This document shows positions 1-4,587 of a stretch of 8,256 nucleotides of DNA, piece after piece. This stretch comes from Verrucomicrobiota bacterium. GTDB taxonomy: Bacteria > Verrucomicrobiota > Verrucomicrobiia > Limisphaerales > AV2. The notes under the pieces are model-generated. The model did no database searches. It was not told where the DNA came from and worked only from the letters and a program-made list of their open reading frames with translations. Each line of letters opens with the position of its first letter. Position 1 is the stretch's first letter. The translations under genes were made by a program, and so were the position numbers. The stretch covers positions 1-8,256 of the forward strand of contig QHOP01000134.1 in NCBI GenBank assembly GCA_003219345.1. The letters run 5' to 3'.

Positions 1-517
1 CGTTGAGCGAGTGCGCCACCACGACGCCGGAAACATTTCTCAACGTCACGCCGCCATTCAGGTTGCTGGCTTCGATCTCCCCCTCCACTTTTTCGACCAT
101 TACGTCTCCGTCGTTCATGCAGCCGAGTTTGAGCGAGGTTTTGAATGGCACTTGAATCACGATATCAACCGCGCGGTGCGTCGGCCCGGTGCTCACCGAC
201 ACGACATTGTCCTCCTCCTCCACCGTCAGACCCGTCGTCAGGATATCGATCCGTTTCAAGCCCTCGGCTTTCTTGTCCGGCCCCTCGTCGCCGTCCGCGT
301 CGTGCTTCCTCAGTCGGGCTTCGACGACCACTTCTTTGCCGTCGTAACCTTTGACGGTGATGCCACCGGTCATCAGGTTCGCCTTCACCAGGGCCGGTCG
401 CGACGAATCGCGGAGCGGCACAGACACCTGGTCCGCCGGCGTTTCCTGACCGAGCGCCGCCACTCCCAGGAGAAATGCGCCGCCAATGATCCCAATTGAT
501 TGTTTCAGCCTTTTCAT
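1..517 (-). CDS. Exported DUF4097-type (putative adhesin-like) protein, 3' end beyond the window
   Basis: The minus-strand frame is open from an ATG at 517 to the left edge, so 172 codons are visible and the C-terminus is missing. The N-terminus (MKRLKQSIGIIGGAFLLG, then VAALGQ) is a typical signal peptide: three basic residues, a hydrophobic core at about 7-22, and likely cleavage near residue 23. There is no lipobox cysteine. The mature part matches the DUF4097 pattern of short beta strands with NG or DG turns: MTGGITVKGYDGKEVVVEA near residue 50, and EIEASNLNGGVTLRNVSG near the edge. It is clearly a paralogue of the next gene upstream (644-1507), which shares the 'NGG.....VSG' segment. It is probably the last visible gene of the sigma/anti-sigma operon, 126 bp after the previous stop. 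The family has no proven biochemical activity; a periplasmic or surface beta-solenoid fold is inferred. No clear Shine-Dalgarno precedes the ATG. Confidence 0.85.
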   Translation of the reverse strand, partial: MKRLKQSIGIIGGAFLLGVAALGQETPADQVSVPLRDSSRPALVKANLMTGGITVKGYDGKEVVVEARLRKHDADGDEGPDKKAEGLKRIDILTTGLTVEEEDNVVSVSTGPTHRAVDIVIQVPFKTSLKLGCMNDGDVMVEKVEGEIEASNLNGGVTLRNVSGVVVAHSLN

Positions 518-596
518 AATTTCGAACTGTGTATCGTCTGGTGCTAACGGTGATTCGTTCAGAGATCGAGGCGTGGAAGCGTGACGCAGACTTCAC

Positions 597-637
597 GGTT
601 CAACGATTTAACGATTCAACGCTTTTAACGGTTTTAC
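597..637. repeat. 8-nt periodic direct repeat between the two DUF4097 genes
   Basis: Five consecutive units are visible: ggttcaac, gatttaac, gattcaac, gcttttaac and ggttttac. The pattern is G-N-T-T-Y-A-A-C with one unit of 9 nt. The array lies just 3' of the stop codon of the upstream DUF4097 gene and about 80 bp before the start of the next one, so it would be transcribed as part of the operon. Its role is unknown. It could be a decayed dispersed repeat or a binding array. Confidence 0.6.
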
Positions 638-643
638 TTTCAT

Positions 644-1507
644 TCACTGTTCCCGACTGAGAATACGGATGTCGCCATTGAACGCGTCGAACTTGAGTTC
701 CGGCCCGCCGTCGCCGACGCGCACGCCAAAGAAATCGTTGCTCTTGTAAATGAACTTCCCGTCCTTTGTTTTCTTCGTCGGTTTGCCGGACGGCAGATAG
801 CTCACTGGAAAATCGGAATAGACCTGGCCGTTGAATGTCTTGAGCAGAATATTCGCGGAGAGTTGCGGACGAAACGCGATCTCCACGTTGCCATTGAGCG
901 AACCGAAATAACAGTCGGCGTTCGGATTTGCAGTAAATCGCACCCGCACTTTGCCATTGAGCGCGTAGAGGCGGCCCGCGCCGGAAACATCCGTCATTCG
1001 AATCCCGCCGTTGATGTTCTCCACCTCGAATTTGCCGCTGGTCTTCTCAATTTCGACGTCCTCTCCATTCACGGTCTTGAGATGAAGACCGGTCTGCTGC
1101 GGCACCTTGAGTTGAAAATCGTGCCGGACCTTGTAACCGTAATGCTCCCAACCGCGAAAATGGATCGACCCGTTTTTGCAGCGGAACGGGCCATCGACAA
1201 AGCAACGAACCGTGTTGTTCGACTGCGTGATGTCGAGCCGCACCTCGCGTCGCGCTTCCTGGGCCTTCTCCTGCGAATCGGCTTCGAGGGTCTCATTGAC
1301 CACCAGTTGAACTTCGCGACCGTCATGACCGGTCACTCGGATTGAACCCTCAAAGTTATCCACCACGACTTGTTTAGAGTCTCCCACTTCCTCGAAGACA
1401 AAGGTCTTCTGGATGGTTTGCTTTTCCTCGACCTCGTTGCCGAGCACCGACATGGGAAGCGACAGCACGCAGACAGCGGACAACATGGCCAGTGAACGCG
1501 GAATCAC
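644..1507 (-). CDS. Exported DUF4097-type beta-solenoid protein
   Basis: This gene encodes a secreted or periplasmic protein of 287 residues if the GTG at 1507 is used, or 280 if the ATG at 1486 is used. I prefer the GTG because it gives a signal peptide with a basic n-region (VIPRSLAMLSAVCVLSLP, cleavage near SVLG-N). The ATG start would leave a very short leader without a positive charge. The frame stays open up to an ATG at 1864, but that extension is made of intergenic repeats and is not believable protein. The mature part has a dense series of short strands with NG turns typical of DUF4097: TVNGEDVEIE, NINGGIRMTDVSG, ALNGKVRVRF, SLNGNVEIAF, TFNGQVYSDF and AFNGDIRIL. A 'VRCFVDGPFRC' segment supplies two cysteines that could form a disulfide. 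It is co-directional with the anti-sigma gene and is a paralogue of the gene at 1-517. Function is unknown; it may be an envelope-stress output or sensor. Confidence 0.83.
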   Translation of the reverse strand: MIPRSLAMLSAVCVLSLPMSVLGNEVEEKQTIQKTFVFEEVGDSKQVVVDNFEGSIRVTGHDGREVQLVVNETLEADSQEKAQEARREVRLDITQSNNTVRCFVDGPFRCKNGSIHFRGWEHYGYKVRHDFQLKVPQQTGLHLKTVNGEDVEIEKTSGKFEVENINGGIRMTDVSGAGRLYALNGKVRVRFTANPNADCYFGSLNGNVEIAFRPQLSANILLKTFNGQVYSDFPVSYLPSGKPTKKTKDGKFIYKSNDFFGVRVGDGGPELKFDAFNGDIRILSREQ

Positions 1508-1525
1508 GGAAGAAGGGGAAGCAAC

Positions 1526-1556
1526 TCTTCCCTCTCCTGGGGGAGAGAATTCTCCG
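1526..1556. repeat. Short hairpin repeat, degenerate cousin of the 1755-1816 element
   Basis: CTCTCC at 1532-1537 and GGAGAG at 1542-1547 form a 6-bp stem with a 4-nt loop. They are followed by the 10-bp palindrome GAGAATTCTC at 1545-1554. The sequence resembles a reduced copy of the CCCTCTCCCC/GGGGAGAGGG element 230 bp away, so the gap seems to carry two copies of one repeat family flanking the heptad inverted repeat. The GTG start of the DUF4097 gene at 1507 lies just downstream on the minus strand, so the hairpin sits in its 5' leader. Confidence 0.5.
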
Positions 1557-1595
1557 AAATGAAAATTCGTCCGTTGAAACTCCCGAACCGAGGGA

Positions 1596-1696
1596 GAAAC
1601 ATCGAACGTCGAACATCGAACTTCGAACGCCGAAGTGATGGAGGATTCGCGCCTGCCATTCGATGTTCGGCATTGGATGTTCGATGTTGGATGTTC
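1596..1696. repeat. Imperfect inverted repeat with 7-nt periodic arms
   Basis: Two arms of about 40 nt (1596-1635 and 1657-1696) pair at about 30 of 39 positions across a 21-nt loop. Each arm is itself periodic at 7 nt. The left arm reads TCGAACG, TCGAACA, TCGAACT, TCGAACG, CCGAAGT. The right arm reads TTCGATG, TTCGGCA, TTGGATG, TTCGATG, TTGGATG. Translated on the minus strand it gives phrases such as 'HPTSNIQCRTSNGRRE' and 'FEVRCSTFDV', which I recall as a recurrent intergenic element in Verrucomicrobiota genomes; that recollection is not checked here. It lies in the gap between two operon genes and would fold in the transcript. Confidence 0.75.
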
Positions 1697-1754
1697 CTCT
1701 GGGTTCATGGAGAGTTTCCACAGTTTTGCGACCGCGCATCGGGACCACGAACCA

Positions 1755-1816
1755 CCCCTCACCCGACCTCCGGCCACCCTCTCCCCATCGGATGGGGAGA
1801 GGGATGGGGTGAGGGG
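1755..1816. repeat. REP-like long palindrome (13-bp perfect stem plus 10-bp outer stem)
   Basis: CCCTCTCCCCATC at 1777-1789 is followed after a single base by its exact complement GATGGGGAGAGGG at 1791-1803. Outside this, CCCCTCACCC at 1755-1764 pairs perfectly with GGGTGAGGGG at 1807-1816, so the whole forms a two-tier hairpin. A related GGGGTGAGGGCGAG motif recurs at 1837-1850. The sequence lies directly 3' of the anti-sigma stop and could protect or terminate the upstream message. There is no T-tract, so it is not a standard intrinsic terminator. It resembles dispersed REP-type palindromes, but copy number cannot be judged from one window. Confidence 0.75.
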
Positions 1817-1876
1817 GCGGTTCATGGGAGATGGCCGGGGTGAGGGCGAGCGTTTTTCATTCATGGCAGTCCTGCT

Positions 1877-2719
1877 TTAGCCCAGCTTCTGCAATCCCCA
1901 CTCCGCGCGTTCACGGACGGAGCTGTTGAGTTCACTGTTTTGCAACAGCGCCTTGAGCACCGGCACCGACTCTTTCTCCTTCAATTCCACCATCAGATTG
2001 ATCAATTCGATCTGGACCAGCGGCGACTGTTGCCGCGGCAGCGAATCGAGCAGCCCCTGCTTCACCTGCGCGTTGCGGGCGAACTGCTGCAGCGCGTCCA
2101 GAGCGGCCAGGCGCACGTTCACGTTCGGATCCGAATCCAATGCTCGCAGCAAAGCGCTCAACACTTCCCGATCCGGCTGCTCAAGTTGATAGCTCCAATG
2201 AACGCCGCGCAGCCGCTCGCTCGCCGACGACTGTTGCAGCAACGCCAACGTTACCATCTCCTTCATGTTCGAGACCTCCTCGCGCAATTGGGCGAGAGCG
2301 CGGTCGTTCGTCCCGCCTCCGCCGGCGGTGTTGTTTCGCTCGCGTTGCGTGAACGCGGGTCCGAGCAGCAGGCCCAGCGCGAACAACACAACGGCGACGG
2401 CGAATTGCAGCGCCGGTTGGCGCGGCCACAAGCCACTCAACCAATCCGACAGCGTCACGCGCGGCGAAGCGTCGCGGTCCGCCTGTTTCATCCCCTGGCG
2501 ATACGCCTCCAGCATCGCATGGAAACGAATGTCCAACTCCGGACTTGGCCTTTCTTCCGGCAACGCCGCCAGCTTCTTCCACACAGTTTGCAAGCTTCTG
2601 GTTTCCTCGCGGCAAGAAGCGCAACCGGCCAGATGGGCATCCACTTCCGCCTTGGCGATTTCGTCCAGATTCCCAATCAGATAATCGGCGAACAGTTCCT
2701 TGACTCGGTCACAGTTCAT
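1877..2719 (-). CDS. Transmembrane zinc-finger anti-sigma factor with HEAT-like C-terminal region
   Basis: This 280-residue protein probably holds the adjacent ECF sigma factor inactive at the membrane. Its N-terminus has the zinc-binding anti-sigma signature: Cys3, then His29-x3-Cys33-x2-Cys36 (HLAGCASC). A hydrophobic segment at about 103-123 (LQFAVAVVLFALGLLLGPAF) is the single membrane span. It is followed by a Gly/Asn-rich linker and a predicted coiled coil at about 139-163. Residues 175-280 are helical pairs resembling HEAT repeats, for example 'DPNVNVRLAALDALQQFA' and 'KESVPVLKALLQN', and would lie on the periplasmic side. I chose the ATG at 2719 rather than the codon at 2737 because GGGGAGGAGG stands a few bases upstream. 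This start overlaps the sigma gene by 11 bp, implying translational coupling. The HEAT-like part is larger than in minimal anti-sigma factors and may sense a ligand or partner; that role is inferred. Confidence 0.88.
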   Translation of the reverse strand: MNCDRVKELFADYLIGNLDEIAKAEVDAHLAGCASCREETRSLQTVWKKLAALPEERPSPELDIRFHAMLEAYRQGMKQADRDASPRVTLSDWLSGLWPRQPALQFAVAVVLFALGLLLGPAFTQRERNNTAGGGGTNDRALAQLREEVSNMKEMVTLALLQQSSASERLRGVHWSYQLEQPDREVLSALLRALDSDPNVNVRLAALDALQQFARNAQVKQGLLDSLPRQQSPLVQIELINLMVELKEKESVPVLKALLQNSELNSSVRERAEWGLQKLG

Positions 2720-3284
2720 AGGCCTCCTCCCCGGCAAGCTGAGAGAATTTCACCCGCAGTTCTTCGAGCGCGCGATGCACGCGCATCTTCACCGCCCCGA
2801 CGCCGCAATCCAGAATTCCGGCGATCTGCTCATACTTCAGATTCTGAAATCGGCTAAGTACCAGAACCTCTCTTGACTCCACCGGCAAGCCCGCCAGCGC
2901 CTTTTGTAGCAGCTTGACTTCCTGGTCATGTCTCAGCTTTACGTCAGGAGTTGGATCTGGACTAAGGAGAGCCTCGCGATCTTCCATTTCCTGTGCGTCC
3001 AGCGACACCTCGTGCTGTCGCCTGCGCCAGGAATCGAAGTGGGCGTTTCGGGCGACCTGATACATCCAGGTCGTGAACCGGTTTCCGGTCTCGAACGTAT
3101 GGCGGTATTTCAACATGCGCAGAAAAACGTCGTGAACCAAATCTTCGCCGGCCTGAGCATTGCCGGTGAGGCGGACAAAGAAGCTAAAGAGCGGCGTCCG
3201 ATGGCGCTCGTAGAGAACGCCCAGCTTTTCCACTTCGCCGTCCCGAACCCTCAGCATCAGCAGCTCATCGGTGGTTGAATCCAC
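2709..3284 (-). CDS. ECF-type RNA polymerase sigma factor
   Basis: This is an alternative sigma factor of the sigma-70 ECF group, 191 residues long, the usual size for the group. Region 2 spans about residues 24-90 (YERHRTPLFSFFVRL, EDLVHDVFLRM, then FTTWMYQVARNAHFDSWRRR), covering core binding and -10 recognition. Region 4 spans about 125-178 (GLPVESREVLVLSRFQ, YEQIAGIL, AVKMRVHRALEELR), a helix-turn-helix that reads the -35 element. The acidic linker at about 92-120 is typical. The start is taken as the GTG at 3284: an in-frame TGA lies two codons upstream, and the 'TDELLMLRVRDGEVEKL' N-terminus is conserved in the family. The ATG at 3257 is the alternative. The gene overlaps the anti-sigma gene by 11 bp. 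Autoregulation is likely for such pairs, but I could not identify a promoter with confidence. A decayed relative of its N-terminus lies at 7581-7696. Confidence 0.93.
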   Translation of the reverse strand: MDSTTDELLMLRVRDGEVEKLGVLYERHRTPLFSFFVRLTGNAQAGEDLVHDVFLRMLKYRHTFETGNRFTTWMYQVARNAHFDSWRRRQHEVSLDAQEMEDREALLSPDPTPDVKLRHDQEVKLLQKALAGLPVESREVLVLSRFQNLKYEQIAGILDCGVGAVKMRVHRALEELRVKFSQLAGEEAYEL

Positions 3285-3481
3285 AACTCATTTGTCCGTC
3301 TGTTATGGGATACTGAGCAAGTGGGAAAAGGTCACCGAGATTCGAAGCTGGTGGAACAACCTGCCTGGCCCGAATCCGGACGGCGAAAGCGATCACCCCA
3401 AATTTGTGCGCGTTGATTTCCTCGAGTGCGCGTGCTCTAATGTCCTCTGGTCGTTGCTTTGATCGGCGCGCTCATACACGC

Positions 3482-4522
3482 ATGAAGGTTTCTTCACGAG
3501 AGCCCGCGTCAGTGGCTCCTTTGCGATTGCCACGCCGCACAGGGCTTTCTCGATTTGCCTCCATCCTCGCGCTGCTGCCGGGCTCTGTTGCTCGCGTCGT
3601 CGCACTGGGAATCCTTGTCCCGGCTTACTTTTCTCCGACATCAGGCGGTTACTGGAGTGCATTGAATCAGGCCGCGGATCGAGTGCCTCTCATCGCCATC
3701 ATGAATCCCAACAACGGCCCGTCCACGTCGGTTAATTCCAACTACACCAGCGCCGTCAATGCGCTGCGGAATGCAGGCGGGCGCGTGATCGGATACGTTT
3801 ACAGTTCTTATGCCGCGCGGCCGGTGGTTGACGTAGAAGCCGACATCGACCGCTATCACGCCTTCTACACGATCGACGGTTTTTTCGTGGATGAGATGAC
3901 TAACGATTCCGATGCCACGCATCTGGCCTATTACGAAGAACTGTACCAATACATCAAAGCGAAGCAGGCCTCGTATTTCGTGGTCGGCAATCCCGGGATC
4001 AACGCGCCGGCGGATTACCTTACGCGACCGACGGTGGATGCGCTGGTCACGTTTGAAAATAACACCGGCTACGCACAGTACACACCCGATCCGTGGACGC
4101 AGACCCAGCCGGCGACCGCCTTCTCGCATCTTTGCTATGACGTACCGACCGCTGACACAATGACCAATTACACGCAGTTGGCTGGCACGCGAAACGTCGG
4201 CTACATCTACGTCACCGATGATCGCGGAAGCAATCCGTGGGATACGCTGCCGTCCTACTGGCTGGGGGAAGTCGGATTAGTCGAGACGGCCAATCGACAG
4301 GCGGCCAGCAATCAACCGCCGACCTTGAGCATATTCATCGAAACGAACCGCTCAGTCCAGGTGGGTGTGTTCGGTGCGCCCGGCAAATACGTCCTCCAGG
4401 CTTCGGATGATGTTACGAACTGGGAGCGGTTGGCGACTAACGTCTCGCCGACTGGAACGTTTAACTTCTCCGATCCGGGAGCGACAAACCATCCCACCCG
4501 CGCGTATCGTACGGCACAGTAG
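3482..4522 (+). CDS. Secreted spherulin-4 / GH135-like putative glycoside hydrolase
   Basis: This protein has 346 residues from the ATG at 3482; upstream in-frame ATGs at 3404 and 3440 exist but add non-signal sequence. The basic n-region (about 1-24) and hydrophobic stretch (about 25-41, FASILALLPGSVARVVA) suggest export. Residues about 43-270 match the spherulin-4 family: VPLIAIMNPNNGP, GGRVIGYVYSSY, DIDRYHAFY, DGFFVDEM, then VVGNPG and ALVTFEN. In the fungal relative Sph3 (GH135), an adjacent Asp-Glu pair and a Glu about 55 residues later are conserved acidic residues. Here D137-E138 (FVDEM) and E192 (TFEN) keep that spacing. Residues about 280-346 form a separate C-terminal module (YVLQASDDVTNWERL, ending RAYRTAQ) seen on many Verrucomicrobiota secreted proteins. 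It probably cleaves an extracellular amino-sugar polysaccharide; the substrate is inferred, not shown. It is divergent from the sigma gene and convergent with the next gene. Confidence 0.82.
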   Translation: MKVSSREPASVAPLRLPRRTGLSRFASILALLPGSVARVVALGILVPAYFSPTSGGYWSALNQAADRVPLIAIMNPNNGPSTSVNSNYTSAVNALRNAGGRVIGYVYSSYAARPVVDVEADIDRYHAFYTIDGFFVDEMTNDSDATHLAYYEELYQYIKAKQASYFVVGNPGINAPADYLTRPTVDALVTFENNTGYAQYTPDPWTQTQPATAFSHLCYDVPTADTMTNYTQLAGTRNVGYIYVTDDRGSNPWDTLPSYWLGEVGLVETANRQAASNQPPTLSIFIETNRSVQVGVFGAPGKYVLQASDDVTNWERLATNVSPTGTFNFSDPGATNHPTRAYRTAQ

Positions 4523-4553
4523 AACGTGTCGATAGCTTCAACAAGCTGGCCGG

Positions 4554-4576
4554 CTTTACCGGGCCGGCCGGTAAAG
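4554..4576. terminator. Perfect 9-bp hairpin between convergent genes, possible bidirectional terminator
   Basis: CTTTACCGG at 4554-4562 pairs exactly with CCGGTAAAG at 4568-4576 over a 5-nt GCCGG loop. Outer AGCTTC/GAAGCT sequences could extend it with bulges. It lies in the 65-bp space between the stop at 4522 (plus strand) and the stop at 4588 (minus strand), the usual place for a shared terminator. Neither side has a U-tract, so intrinsic termination is uncertain. It may instead stabilise 3' ends. Confidence 0.5.
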
Positions 4577-4587
4577 AAGCTGCAACC

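Noticed and set aside
11..499. 162-codon plus-strand frame and the 143-codon minus-strand frame at 165-596
   Set aside because: Both are shadows of the DUF4097 gene at 1-517, whose own frame has a signal peptide and family motifs but is open at the window edge.
1596..1696. CRISPR array
   Set aside because: The 7-nt units are contiguous, without spacers, and arranged as inverted arms; no cas genes are present.
644..1864. A 406-residue reading of the DUF4097 gene starting at the ATG at 1864
   Set aside because: The first ~120 residues translate palindromic repeat DNA, are rich in Ser, Pro and Arg, and would bury the signal peptide. A start at 1507 (GTG) or 1486 (ATG) is more sensible.
1940..2857. 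305-codon plus-strand open frame
   Set aside because: It lies antisense to the anti-sigma and sigma genes, has a Gln/Arg/His-rich composition typical of the shadow of a GC-rich gene, and shows no domain.
3285..3481. Promoter pair between the divergent sigma and spherulin-like genes
   Set aside because: Regulatory sites must be here, and GGAACAAC near 3353 resembles an ECF -35 box on the plus strand. However, no -10 partner at convincing spacing was found, so no promoter is called.
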